64,000 nucleotides of DNA, from positions 620,001 to 684,000 of the forward strand of contig AP014633.1 of the NCBI GenBank assembly GCA_000828835.1. The letters are read 5' to 3'. The translations under genes and the position numbers were made by a program. Each line of letters begins with the position of its first letter. The first letter of the stretch is position 1. The notes beneath the pieces were generated by a model that was given only the letters and a program-made list of their open reading frames with translations, was not told where the DNA came from and did not search any database. This DNA comes from Thioploca ingrica. Its GTDB lineage: Bacteria; Pseudomonadota; Gammaproteobacteria; Beggiatoales; Beggiatoaceae. Of the stretch, positions 36,309-47,480 are shown piece by piece.

Positions 36309-39300
36309 TTCTTACCTTGTACTGGATATAGCTCAAGAACGGTTTGGGTAGAAATTAAATCTCAATAACATTAGGAGGTTTCAATCCTTGTTGTACTGGA
36401 TATAGCTCAAGAGCTTAGCTTCTGCAACAGCTACTCCGAATGGTGGTGCGTTTCAATCCTTGTTGTACTGGATATAGCTCAAGAGCGTGAATACGGTGAA
36501 TGGTGGTGGTGGGGAATTAAGGTTTCAATCCTTGTTGTACTGGATATAGCTCAAGAGCTCCAATTGTTCTGACGTGGTAATGAGTATGATTGATAAGTTT
36601 CAATCCTTGTTGTACTGGATATAGCTCAAGAGCCGGTTCGCACTCCAGTGGAGTGGGTACGATATCAAGTTTCAATCCTTGTTGTACTGGATATAGCTCA
36701 AGAGCCGTATACTTTCTGCTCTTCCGGTCAACATCTCTAGTTTCAATCCTTGTTGTACTGGATATAGCTCAAGAGCTTAATTGTGTCAGGAGTACCGGTA
36801 TGAGTATCTTCGTTTCAATCCTTGTTGTACTGGATATAGCTCAAGAGCTTGCTTTTATCATATACCCCCCACTATGTCTATATCGTTTCAATCCTTGTTG
36901 TACTGGATATAGCTCAAGAGCTATGACTGGTACAGTAACAGACCCGTCAATTGTTTAGTTTCAATCCTTGTTGTACTGGATATAGCTCAAGAGCCATTAA
37001 TTTCCTTCTAACTACTGAACAATCGCAGTTTCAATCCTTGTTGTACTGGATATAGCTCAAGAGCCCGCATTGGCTCATCAGTATGAAGGAAACTATGGTT
37101 TCAATCCTTGTTGTACTGGATATAGCTCAAGAGCAGAAACCTTAACCTGAAAGCCTTTATATTTCCCAAGTTTCAATCCTTGTTGTACTGGATATAGCTC
37201 AAGAGCGCCATCGTCTGGGAAAAAGCTTTTTATTGAGGTTTCAATCCTTGTTGTACTGGATATAGCTCAAGAGCTTCTCGTCATCGGTCTTAGGGCTGGC
37301 CAATACTCTGTTTCAATCCTTGTTGTACTGGATATAGCTCAAGAGCAAGAGTTTGGACAGCAGAGTTAGCATCAAGCCCCCTGTTTCAATCCTTGTTGTA
37401 CTGGATATAGCTCAAGAGCTTTAAAATAATTTAACTTAGGATTATCCAATTTTTGTTTCAATCCTTGTTGTACTGGATATAGCTCAAGAGCTATACATGT
37501 AAACTGGGGTGCTCCTGGTAGTTAGTTTCAATCCTTGTTGTACTGGATATAGCTCAAGAGCGGGGATGTGACCAAGGCTAAAGGAGTATCCGGTTTTTGT
37601 TTCAATCCTTGTTGTACTGGATATAGCTCAAGAGCAGTTCTGGTGTGCCAGTGCTATTCAAATTGAACGGGGTTTCAATCCTTGTTGTACTGGATATAGC
37701 TCAAGAGCCGGAGCTCCTACCCAGTGACATCCGCTTGTAGTTTCAGTTTCAATCCTTGTTGTACTGGATATAGCTCAAGAGCTTGCATTAGAAACATCAG
37801 TAATCCCAAAAAAATTGGGTTTCAATCCTTGTTGTACTGGATATAGCTCAAGAGCCTGTTAAACAACCAGTAGAAGTAATTGATCAACCAGGTTTCAATC
37901 CTTGTTGTACTGGATATAGCTCAAGAGCTTTTGAACATTCGGTAGTGGCGGTGGACAATGTAAAGTTTCAATCCTTGTTGTACTGGATATAGCTCAAGAG
38001 CTTTTGATATGCCCTTTTTTTTCAATTTCTGATAACCGCGTTTCAATCCTTGTTGTACTGGATATAGCTCAAGAGCCAAAACCCGGATGTTACTTTTGCT
38101 AATGACGATTGGAAGTTTCAATCCTTGTTGTACTGGATATAGCTCAAGAGCTATATGGTAGATGATGAATATGGTGTGACCACAATTGTGTTTCAATCCT
38201 TGTTGTACTGGATATAGCTCAAGAGCATGATCACCGCTTTGAGAGAACTGTTAGAACCTACATAGTTTCAATCCTTGTTGTACTGGATATAGCTCAAGAG
38301 CAAGTTTTCGATTTAAGATAGATGCCGATGATGATGGTTTCAATCCTTGTTGTACTGGATATAGCTCAAGAGCTTTCTGCATAAAAGTCGGAATCTTTAT
38401 CTAGAACAGGTTTCAATCCTTGTTGTACTGGATATAGCTCAAGAGCGGTTGAAAAACTTGAACTCACCGATGTAACAGGCAAGTTTCAATCCTTGTTGTA
38501 CTGGATATAGCTCAAGAGCTTTTTAGCGCTGCTAACGATGTGTATCATTCTACGGGTTTCAATCCTTGTTGTACTGGATATAGCTCAAGAGCGTATAGTA
38601 CAGTATAGTATAGTATAGTATATCCGAGTTTCAATCCTTGTTGTACTGGATATAGCTCAAGAGCTTCATGCTTACCTCTAATTCCTGTTCAACATTGTTT
38701 CAATCCTTGTTGTACTGGATATAGCTCAAGAGCTCTGTACTCCTGCCAAACATTATTTTCCACATCAGTTTCAATCCTTGTTGTACTGGATATAGCTCAA
38801 GAGCGCAACGGCTATGTCACCACCTGCAGCAATCGTATCGGGTTTCAATCCTTGTTGTACTGGATATAGCTCAAGAGCTCCGTATTTTGAACCTCGAATA
38901 AATCGTAGCAAAAACGTTTCAATCCTTGTTGTACTGGATATAGCTCAAGAGCCGCCATCTGGCAAGGTAATTCCCAGCGCCCAACAAGTTTCAATCCTTG
39001 TTGTACTGGATATAGCTCAAGAGCGAACAGGAGTAGGAGATTGAAAATTCTCAAGAGGCCTGTTTCAATCCTTGTTGTACTGGATATAGCTCAAGAGCTA
39101 TTTTTTCGGTATTTCTAAAAAGGGGGATTTTACGTGTTTCAATCCTTGTTGTACTGGATATAGCTCAAGAGCCTGTCCCTCTGGTTGGAAAATTGTTCGT
39201 TTGTAGTTTCAATCCTTGTTGTACTGGATATAGCTCAAGAGCCCATCAAAAGTTTCGTAAGCCGAACGTCCTGAAGGGTTTCAATCCTTGTTGTACTGGA

Positions 39301-40199
39301 TATAGCTCAAGAGCCTTGTGGGGTTTTCCCAACTCGGGCAGTTCAGTTGTTTCAATCCTTGTTGTACTGGATATAGCTCAAGAGCTTTATATTCTTTCTG
39401 AGAGCCGTTTAATTTTAGAAGTTTCAATCCTTGTTGTACTGGATATAGCTCAAGAGCAATTCTTCGCGGGAACGTTTGCAGGTGACTTATTGAAGTTTCA
39501 ATCCTTGTTGTACTGGATATAGCTCAAGAGCAATAATATCATTCATCAAGACCCCCAATAGATACAAGTTTCAATCCTTGTTGTACTGGATATAGCTCAA
39601 GAGCTTGGGAATCGGCAGCCTTGGCACGAGCAGAATAGTAGTTTCAATCCTTGTTGTACTGGATATAGCTCAAGAGCCAGTTTCATCGGTTTCAACTACC
39701 GGTTCATCGGTTTCAAGTTTCAATCCTTGTTGTACTGGATATAGCTCAAGAGCTAGTTAGCAAAAGGCTTTGAATATTAGAGCCTTATACGTTTCAATCC
39801 TTGTTGTACTGGATATAGCTCAAGAGCATGTACACAATACCCGAAGGCGGAGGTTCTGAATACGTTTCAATCCTTGTTGTACTGGATATAGCTCAAGAGC
39901 GGTTCACCGAGGCAAATTATAATCTGCCTTCCCTTAAAAGTTTCAATCCTTGTTGTACTGGATATAGCTCAAGAGCCCCAAACGCTCACGAAAAAGTTTT
40001 CGAAGCCGATCAGTTTCAATCCTTGTTGTACTGGATATAGCTCAAGAGCATTATCTTTTTTCACCTTCTGAGTTTAAAACTCTGTTAGTTTCAATCCTTG
40101 TTGTACTGGATATAGCTCAAGAGCCTTAACCCAGACCGTTAAGTTGGCAATTGCACCTGAATGTTTCAATCCTTGTTGTACTGGATATAGCTCAAGAGC
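36309..40199 (-). CRISPR. CRISPR array 1 (53 full repeats plus a degenerate terminal one)
   Basis: I count 53 complete 37-bp repeats (first at 36378-36414, last at 40163-40199). On this strand they start GTTTCAATCCTTG and end GCTCAAGAGC. Spacers are 31-39 bp. The outermost copy at 36309-36340 is shortened and mutated, which marks the old end. Read as crRNA, the repeat ends ATTGAAAC, the usual 5' handle of type I-B, so transcription runs leftward from the leader at 40200-40328. All full copies carry GATATAGCTC. One spacer (38593-38627) is a TAGTA-type microsatellite, and one (39678-39716) contains its own direct repeat. Confidence 0.97.
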
Positions 40200-40328
40200 C
40201 GATGCCTATCACTTTCTCAAATAAAAACATGAAATTATAAAAAAACACTCCACCTTAATTGGCTTCAAAATCACCCCCAAATTTACTTAAAATAACCGAT
40301 TTTACTCCCTCTCTGCAGCCAAAAATAG
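40200..40328 (-). promoter_or_regulatory. Leader of CRISPR array 1
   Basis: The 129 bp next to the newest repeat align without gaps to 50708-50836 read in the other direction. The 31 bases adjoining the repeat, ending AAGTGATAGGCATCG on the transcribed strand, are identical in both. It should hold the array promoter and the Cas1-Cas2 integration signals. Confidence 0.85.
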
Positions 40329-40466
40329 AGAAATTATCATTTTAATTCAATTAATTAATGAAACACCACCGCTAAACCAAAATAATTTGGTCTCAGCAGT
40401 TTACGTATAAAATATAATGTTAAATAACAATTATAAATTATTCAAAACGTTAATTCAGATAACCCT

Positions 40467-42354
<1,888 letters not shown>

Positions 42355-42389
42355 AAATTAAAATTTCCCAGTTAAACTAAAAGTGTTAA

Positions 42390-42411
42390 GTTGAGTGCAG
42401 CGAAACCCAAC
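42390..42411. repeat. Small palindrome upstream of cas1
   Basis: GTTGAGTGCAGCGAAACCCAAC: arms GTTGAGT and ACCCAAC pair around GCAGCGAA. It lies between the cas1 start and the lone CRISPR repeat and could affect the cas1 promoter or be another dispersed palindrome. Confidence 0.45.
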
Positions 42412-42439
42412 ATATGGCAACTAGCACTTGGAGACGAAA

Positions 42440-42476
42440 GTTACAATCCTTGTTGTACTGGATATCGCTCAAGAAC
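42440..42476 (-). repeat. Lone CRISPR repeat upstream of cas1
   Basis: 37 bp matching the array 2 repeat at 35 of 37 positions. The two changes are the fourth base from each array-facing end region (GTTA for GTTT) and the penultimate base (GAAC for GAGC). It carries the newer GATATCGCTC version. In crRNA sense it points toward cas1, whose ATG is 86 bp away. There is no leader-like sequence beside it and no second repeat within 100 bp. Confidence 0.9.
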
Positions 42477-42571
42477 ACATTAACCACAACTCAATATAAT
42501 AAATATTTAATAACAAATAGAGTTATACTACGTTGATTTAATTTATTTAATTTAAGTCGGAGACTAAACTC

Positions 42572-42775
42572 ATGAAAATTAAAGTTATCATACACGAAGC
42601 TTCAGAAGGAGGTTATTGGGCTGAAGTACCAGCTATTCCCGGTTGTGCAACCCAAGGTGACAATTTTGAGGAATTACTAAAAAATCTCTATGAAGCTATT
42701 GAAGGCTGTTTGTCAGTAGATATAAAATCGATTGAAATGACAGCAACCGATCGAATATTAGATATCGCCGTATGA
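42572..42775 (+). CDS. HicB-type antitoxin (toxin partner truncated)
   Basis: 67 residues: 'IKVIIHEASEGGYWAEVPAIPGCATQGDNFEELLKNLYEAIEGCL' is a canonical HicB domain. GGAG lies 9 bases before ATG 42572. It overlaps a hicA reading frame by ATGA (42772-42775), but that toxin is cut short. It is transcribed against the cas genes and sits between cas6 and cas1. It could persist as a solitary antitoxin or repressor. Confidence 0.88.
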   Translation: MKIKVIIHEASEGGYWAEVPAIPGCATQGDNFEELLKNLYEAIEGCLSVDIKSIEMTATDRILDIAV

Positions 42776-42879
42776 AAACAATTTCCGGTAAAGAATTTGC
42801 TAAGTTACTGGAGAAACAGGGTTGGGTATTATTACGTGTCCAAGGTAGCCATCATAAAAACCGAGTAATCCAGCCATAA
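42772..42879 (+). pseudogene. Truncated hicA toxin
   Basis: The 35-residue frame starts as a normal HicA ('KTISGKEFAKLLEKQGWVLLRVQGSHH') and then diverges and stops, missing the second half ('VPxHxxKxLxxGTLRxIL' region). The break falls where the 3' end of cas6 begins (42852), so the cas block joined here by recombination through hicA. The GSHH catalytic motif is kept but the fold is incomplete. Confidence 0.85.
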
Positions 42880-43535
42880 CCATGACTTACCGCATGACCC
42901 ATTGAAAAACCTTCTGGCAACAAAGCGTTAGTAACGAAACCGCCGGTTAAACCCATCATAGTTTGGTTTTTATAGCGGCAGTTTACCGTCTCAACCCGAG
43001 CGAAAGCCGCATATAATTGAGTATTAAATTCCACCCCAACACCTCGTAAAGCAACCAAAAGTTGTGCTCTCAACAATCGATCGCTTTCATAGCGTTGAGC
43101 ATGGGTATTAAGTTGTTTATATTTCTTATAATTGTCCTGATTAAATAATAACACCGGGGTAAAAAAGCAATAATGTAACAAATACTCACTGATTCCAAAT
43201 TGAGCAGCTTGGGTATTAATAACCGCCTCCGTAACCAAAACAGAATCTTCGCCCAATTGGAGTGGTAAATCTAACCAAGAGACATTTAACAACATTTCTG
43301 CCACCTGGTGCCAGCCCGTAATCAAGCCATATCCCTCTCGCCAGCGGTATTGAATTAGCGGATATCGATACAGTAATTGACCTTGAGCATCATGCTGGTG
43401 AAAGCGACTATCTTCTGGAAAAGCTTGAGCTATGGCACCACGTAACTGACGTGCTCGCAGTGAGCCTAAACCCAATAGCGGCGAATGCCAACGTAATTCA
43501 ACGGTAGTTAAGGGGATTTTAGTTAAAAGATACAT
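42852..43535 (-). CDS. cas6: CRISPR pre-crRNA endoribonuclease Cas6 (Cas6b-like)
   Basis: 227 residues. 'LRARQLRGAIAQAFPEDSRFHQHDAQGQLLYRYPLIQYRWREG' is the N-terminal RAMP-like block seen in the Cas6b group, and 'GFSMGHAVSHGYGWITRFL' is a Gly-rich C-terminal loop. Histidines at about residues 47-49 could be catalytic. It should cut the repeats of both arrays 8 bases before the spacer. It overlaps the end of cas3 by 13 bp. The assignment rests on pattern and position. Confidence 0.75.
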   Translation of the reverse strand: MYLLTKIPLTTVELRWHSPLLGLGSLRARQLRGAIAQAFPEDSRFHQHDAQGQLLYRYPLIQYRWREGYGLITGWHQVAEMLLNVSWLDLPLQLGEDSVLVTEAVINTQAAQFGISEYLLHYCFFTPVLLFNQDNYKKYKQLNTHAQRYESDRLLRAQLLVALRGVGVEFNTQLYAAFARVETVNCRYKNQTMMGLTGGFVTNALLPEGFSMGHAVSHGYGWITRFL

Positions 43536-45859
43536 GCGGCGGGATCGTCTTCAATTAACTTCAAATCTAAACCAGCAGCAGAAGTATAAAAACCTGCTTT
43601 TAAAATCCAAAGGTATCCTAGCAAATCAGCATAATCTTCTGGATGAAATCCACGCCGCTGATAAACATTGACACTGCGTTCACTAATACCCCCAGCTAAT
43701 TTTTGTAAAGCTTGTCGTCTTGCCCATCTCCCTTTTATTTCTAGAGCAGATTTTATTTGCGAACGGAGTATTTCACCTTTTTGATCATCTAACACAGTAA
43801 AACTAATTTGTTCACCTTGAGGTCGTAACAGAGTATGTATACTTTTTTCTAACGCTTGCCAATAAGCATATTGTTTAGTTAACTCTTTGCCAGTATTCAT
43901 TTTTCTATGTAGTAGCTGAAAGTAATGCTCACTCAGAGTTAACACCGACTCTTCACCAATCGTTTGATAATTTTCTAAAATTTCAAAAGTGGTATTGAGT
44001 AAAACTGGATCGTATATGTAATTAGCATATTTTTGTCCGTTGAAACTCAGCAGGCGGACAATTTCGACATACCCCCCGTGTTTTCCTCGGTGGTTATGAC
44101 GATTACACCGCCCGGCAACTTGTATCAGTTTATCCAGTGGGGCAAAATCACGAATAATCACATCCATATCAATATCGATACCGGCTTCGACGGTTTGAGT
44201 GGAAACAACCAAACAGGGCTGGTTATTGAGAATATTGCTAATTTTTTCTAACCGATCTCGTGGCGTTACATCGGCACTCACCAAATAAATGGGAACTTGC
44301 AATGCCAATTCTGTTTGTAAAGCTTGCCACACGCGTTTTGCTGAAGCACGAGTATTTAAAGTAATCATGACCCGTTGCTCATGAGCCAGCCAGGTTTTAA
44401 CCCGAGTTATCAATGAATCAATAAATCCGGTAAGCGGTTGTTCCAGGTGATGCTGAAGATGAATTTGATAACGTTGACATTGGTTAAAAATCGCCGTGAC
44501 TTGTTCAGGCGTTCCCACTAATTCTTGTGCTGGGGTTAAAAATTGAGGTTGGGTTGCAGACATCATCAGTATTCGGCTTTGCCCCACTTTTGCCAATACT
44601 TGTAATGTTTGGTTAATGATATCCCACAATCGAGGCGGTAAGGTTTGCACTTCATCTAAAATAATAATGGCATCCATCAGATTATGAAATCGCATCAAAT
44701 GCTTATTCTGTTCGGAAAAGAAAGTTAATAACAATTGATCAAAGGTAGTAATCACTACTTCTGAGCGCCAAGTATTAAGAAAAAATTCGGCATAGGAATC
44801 ACTTAACGCTTTTCCCTCTAATTCATAATTTCTGTCTGCCAGTGAATGACTGGCCATTTTCAAGTCGGTGTGCGCTTCTTCTGTAGTTATACCTAATACT
44901 TGCTGGTAAATTTTTTCTACTTGGTCAATGATTGAAAGGTAAGGTAACACCACGATAATCTTAGGCTTAAATCCTTTGGGTAATGATAATTGTTGTCGAA
45001 GTGCTAATGCCCACCGAGCAGCGATTAAGGTTTTGCCAGCCCCGGTAGGTAATGTCAACGTGAAACATTTTTCGGTCATTACTTGACTATTAAGGATAAC
45101 TTGCGCTTGCAGCGTAGCGCGAAACGCATCGAAGGGAGTTGAATGGGTAGTTTGGGTTAAATAATTATCTATCCAAGCCGGCGGGATTTCTGGGGCGGTT
45201 TTTTGTAAATAGGGCGCGGCACCCTCTTCATGTAAAGCCAAAAAAGCTTTGTCTGCTTCTAATAATACGGATAAACAAAATTGGGCCCATAATCGCAAGG
45301 ATAAAGCCGATTCCAAAGCCAAATGAGTTAATTGTTTTTTGATTTTTTGTTGTTTAAATAACCACCATTTTGCCGCTTCAAAATTGGCTTGATCAATATT
45401 TTGCAAGTTTAAGCCGCTAATTTCGGAAAGTAAGCTTAAATCTAAAGCGGTATACTGTGCGGCGAGTGGATCGTCAATATCCAATTCTAGCGCTATTTCC
45501 AATTCATCTAGATTTTTAAACCCAGCATGATGACAAGCCACAGCTTGAGTTAAAATTAAGGTATCAAATGCTGGCCATTGTTCTTGTTGTGCCCATAAAG
45601 TGGCTAAAACCGCTGATAAAAAAGCATGAGATTTAGCACGTGGATCAGCTTGATTTTTATTGTAAGCGGCTGGATTTTGGATGTAAGTCTGAAAAGCCGG
45701 GCTACCTTTGCCCAGATCATGACACTGTACAATGGCATTAATAATAGTTTGAGGAAAATTAACCGAATGACAAGAGAGAATAAAATGAGTGGCTTGCTGA
45801 ACTTCTTGCAAGTGTTCACGTAAGGTTTTATGGGGATCGTGATGTGATTGTAATGTCAT
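43523..45859 (-). CDS. cas3: CRISPR-associated helicase/nuclease Cas3
   Basis: About 778 residues from ATG 45859, which has AGGAGG 8 bases upstream; the open frame runs further but that part is repeat DNA. An N-terminal HD nuclease domain shows His16, 'CHDLGKGSP' (His47-Asp48, Lys51) and 'ACHHAGF'. The helicase core has Walker A 'LPTGAGKT', motif II 'DEVQTLPP', motif III 'MSATQP' and motif VI 'QVAGRCNRHN'. It degrades target DNA after Cascade binds. It is separated from cas5 by a yefM-yoeB pair and a MITE-like element. Confidence 0.95.
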   Translation of the reverse strand: MTLQSHHDPHKTLREHLQEVQQATHFILSCHSVNFPQTIINAIVQCHDLGKGSPAFQTYIQNPAAYNKNQADPRAKSHAFLSAVLATLWAQQEQWPAFDTLILTQAVACHHAGFKNLDELEIALELDIDDPLAAQYTALDLSLLSEISGLNLQNIDQANFEAAKWWLFKQQKIKKQLTHLALESALSLRLWAQFCLSVLLEADKAFLALHEEGAAPYLQKTAPEIPPAWIDNYLTQTTHSTPFDAFRATLQAQVILNSQVMTEKCFTLTLPTGAGKTLIAARWALALRQQLSLPKGFKPKIIVVLPYLSIIDQVEKIYQQVLGITTEEAHTDLKMASHSLADRNYELEGKALSDSYAEFFLNTWRSEVVITTFDQLLLTFFSEQNKHLMRFHNLMDAIIILDEVQTLPPRLWDIINQTLQVLAKVGQSRILMMSATQPQFLTPAQELVGTPEQVTAIFNQCQRYQIHLQHHLEQPLTGFIDSLITRVKTWLAHEQRVMITLNTRASAKRVWQALQTELALQVPIYLVSADVTPRDRLEKISNILNNQPCLVVSTQTVEAGIDIDMDVIIRDFAPLDKLIQVAGRCNRHNHRGKHGGYVEIVRLLSFNGQKYANYIYDPVLLNTTFEILENYQTIGEESVLTLSEHYFQLLHRKMNTGKELTKQYAYWQALEKSIHTLLRPQGEQISFTVLDDQKGEILRSQIKSALEIKGRWARRQALQKLAGGISERSVNVYQRRGFHPEDYADLLGYLWILKAGFYTSAAGLDLKLIEDDPAACIF

Positions 45860-45964
45860 AAAATGATTCCTCCTCTTCTTAATTTTTTTGCTGCTGTGCC
45901 GATGTTGTCTCCTACATCGGTCGATTTCAGCTTCTAACGGTGCGTTCCACGCACCCGACTTGCT

Positions 45965-46116
45965 CACTGCCATTAAATTAAGCTGATTTCTCTTTCGCCT
46001 GACTTAGGAGGGAGTTGGAGGGTGGTTATTAATCGATTGAAACTTTTTCAACCACCCCCAACCCCTCCTTGATAAGGCGGGGAGGAAAAAATGCTTAACT
46101 TAACTTAATGGTAGTG
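45965..46116. mobile_element. MITE-like element upstream of cas3
   Basis: 152 bp bounded by CACTGCCATTAAATTAAG (45965-45982) and an 18-bp near reverse complement (46099-46116, two mismatches). Inside is another inverted repeat (GTTGGAGGGTGGTT facing AACCACCCCCAAC around 46013-46067). The ends match the palindrome at 23311-23377. It lies between the end of yoeB and the start of cas3 and carries no gene. Confidence 0.6.
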
Positions 46117-46135
46117 ACCCCACTTGCTACGTTCG

Positions 46136-46399
46136 CTACCGGAGTTGGTAATGATACCGACAAGTAATAATTCTTACGGTGTCTTCAACCACCTCATAAA
46201 CAAGCCGATGTTCATCATTAATACGCCGTGACCAACAACCTTGCAATTGATAGCGAAGCGGTTCCGGTTTACCTATTCCTTCAAAAGGTGTTCTTTTAAT
46301 TTCATGAATGAGTTTATTTATTTTGTGTAGAATTCTCTTATCTGTTTGTTGCCAATAGAGATAATCTTCCCAAGATTCATTAGTAAATAAGATATTCAT
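46136..46399 (-). CDS. yoeB: YoeB-type ribosome-dependent mRNA interferase toxin
   Basis: 87 residues of the RelE/YoeB fold. The active-site residues match YoeB numbering exactly: Glu46, Arg65, His83 and Tyr84 ('GKPEPLRYQLQGCWSRRINDEHRLVYEV' and 'CRYHYQLR'). It cleaves mRNA in the ribosomal A site when YefM is lost. It overlaps yefM by ATGA (46396-46399). The pair sits inside the cas operon in the same orientation, so loss of the operon would free the toxin. Confidence 0.95.
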   Translation of the reverse strand: MNILFTNESWEDYLYWQQTDKRILHKINKLIHEIKRTPFEGIGKPEPLRYQLQGCWSRRINDEHRLVYEVVEDTVRIITCRYHYQLR

Positions 46400-46650
46400 T
46401 CTTCAATGAGTTCTCGCTTGAGCAGTTGACCTTGGCGAGCTTTTTCTAAAGAGGTCAATAACCTTTTGGCATTATATGGATTAGATAACAAGTAGTTCGT
46501 TTCTACCCAAGCGTTATAATCTTCAAGAGATAAAATGACAACATCTTGATCATTTTTTCCTTTTACCACGTAAGGTTCATGATCTTGGCAAACTTGTTCA
46601 CAAATCGTTTCTAGATTTTGTTTGGCGTCGTCAAATAAAATGATTTGCAT
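46396..46650 (-). CDS. yefM: YefM-type antitoxin
   Basis: 84 residues of the Phd/YefM family: an N-terminal DNA-binding fold ('FDDAKQNLETICEQVCQDHEPYVVKGKNDQDVVILSLEDYNAWVETNYLL', conserved 'VVILS.EDY.A..ET.YLL') and a C-terminal toxin-binding tail ('RQGQLLKRELIEE'). It neutralises YoeB and represses its own promoter. It starts 68 bp after the cas5 stop. Confidence 0.94.
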   Translation of the reverse strand: MQIILFDDAKQNLETICEQVCQDHEPYVVKGKNDQDVVILSLEDYNAWVETNYLLSNPYNAKRLLTSLEKARQGQLLKRELIEE

Positions 46651-46718
46651 AGTTTTGTTCCTAATTTATCATTAACTTAATGGCATTTTACCAATGACCG
46701 GTGGATTACCTCATTTAC

Positions 46719-47468
46719 TTAAGAGAAAACAATATTTCCAATCTCATGCTTCGTTTTCGTTTTAATTATTTCGTCTAATGACCAAGCCTGTTCAGTTTCT
46801 ACTGTAAAAGCTTGTCCTTGGTGTTCAATATAATAATTTTGATGAGAAAAAATCCGGTCAGTATTCACCTCACGAGGCATTCGCAATAGATGTATACCCA
46901 ACTTTTCTTCTGAATTCAGTACTCGTCCAGCCGATTGGGGAAAAATAGTAGTAATTTTCACTTTACCTGCCGGAACCGGCTTAGCTGCAGCAATGCCGAT
47001 TAATTCAACTTCTGCCAAAAGTTCTGATAATCCCATACAAGGGGTAAAATACCAACGCCGCTGGGCAATTCTCTCATAGAGTTCAGTAAAAATCGCCTGA
47101 TTATCAGACATAGCAACATGAATTAGAAAGTTCGGTTGCCAAAGCCATTCTTGCAAAACCAGCGTGGCTTGTTCATCAGAACCTTTGTTGCCTTTTTGTC
47201 CTTTTTTGATGGTTAGTGGTAATGCGGTGGGTGGATCTTTTCTTAGCTTAATCTGATGCCAGAAACAGGATGGTAAAGTACCCCCTATCGCTACTTGAGC
47301 ATTTCCCAGTATTTCGGGTAAACGATCTTTTTCTAAACCTAAAATAGCACCGAATAAGCCTAATACTGCTGTGCGCGGTGGAATTGGATAAGAGAGAGCA
47401 CTGACATTAGCTTCTGCGCGTAAAAAATGACCGTATTTAGCAAACCATCTTAAACTCAGTACCTGCAT
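46719..47468 (-). CDS. cas5: CRISPR-associated protein Cas5 (I-B type)
   Basis: 249 residues. The N-terminal RAMP strand 'LSLRWFAKYGHFLRAEANVSALSYPIPPRTAVLGLFGAILGL' is typical of Cas5h; 'YPIPPRTAVLGLFGAILG' is the family signature. 'GIAAAKPVPAGKV' and 'REVNTDRIFSHQNYYIE' are later blocks. Cas5 caps the 5' handle of the crRNA in Cascade. It starts 12 bp after the cas7 stop. Confidence 0.92.
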   Translation of the reverse strand: MQVLSLRWFAKYGHFLRAEANVSALSYPIPPRTAVLGLFGAILGLEKDRLPEILGNAQVAIGGTLPSCFWHQIKLRKDPPTALPLTIKKGQKGNKGSDEQATLVLQEWLWQPNFLIHVAMSDNQAIFTELYERIAQRRWYFTPCMGLSELLAEVELIGIAAAKPVPAGKVKITTIFPQSAGRVLNSEEKLGIHLLRMPREVNTDRIFSHQNYYIEHQGQAFTVETEQAWSLDEIIKTKTKHEIGNIVFS

Positions 47469-47480
47469 GATTGGACTCAG

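Noticed and set aside
36300..36378. tRNA gene after pgsA
   Set aside because: No cloverleaf or T-loop motif; the sequence is a decayed CRISPR repeat and spacer.
36590..40040. Plus- and minus-strand open frames encoding repeated FNPCCTGYSSRA- or ALELYPVQQGLK-like peptides in array 1
   Set aside because: They are translations of the CRISPR repeats and spacers, with no ribosome sites; they are not genes.
42390..42571. A full CreTA- or CreR-style mini-array upstream of cas1
   Set aside because: Only one repeat was found; no second degenerate repeat or toxin-like small RNA could be identified by eye, so only the lone repeat is reported.
45860..45973. N-terminal extension of Cas3 to 45973
   Set aside because: The added residues come from a palindromic region; ATG 45859 has a perfect AGGAGG site and starts where the HD domain begins.
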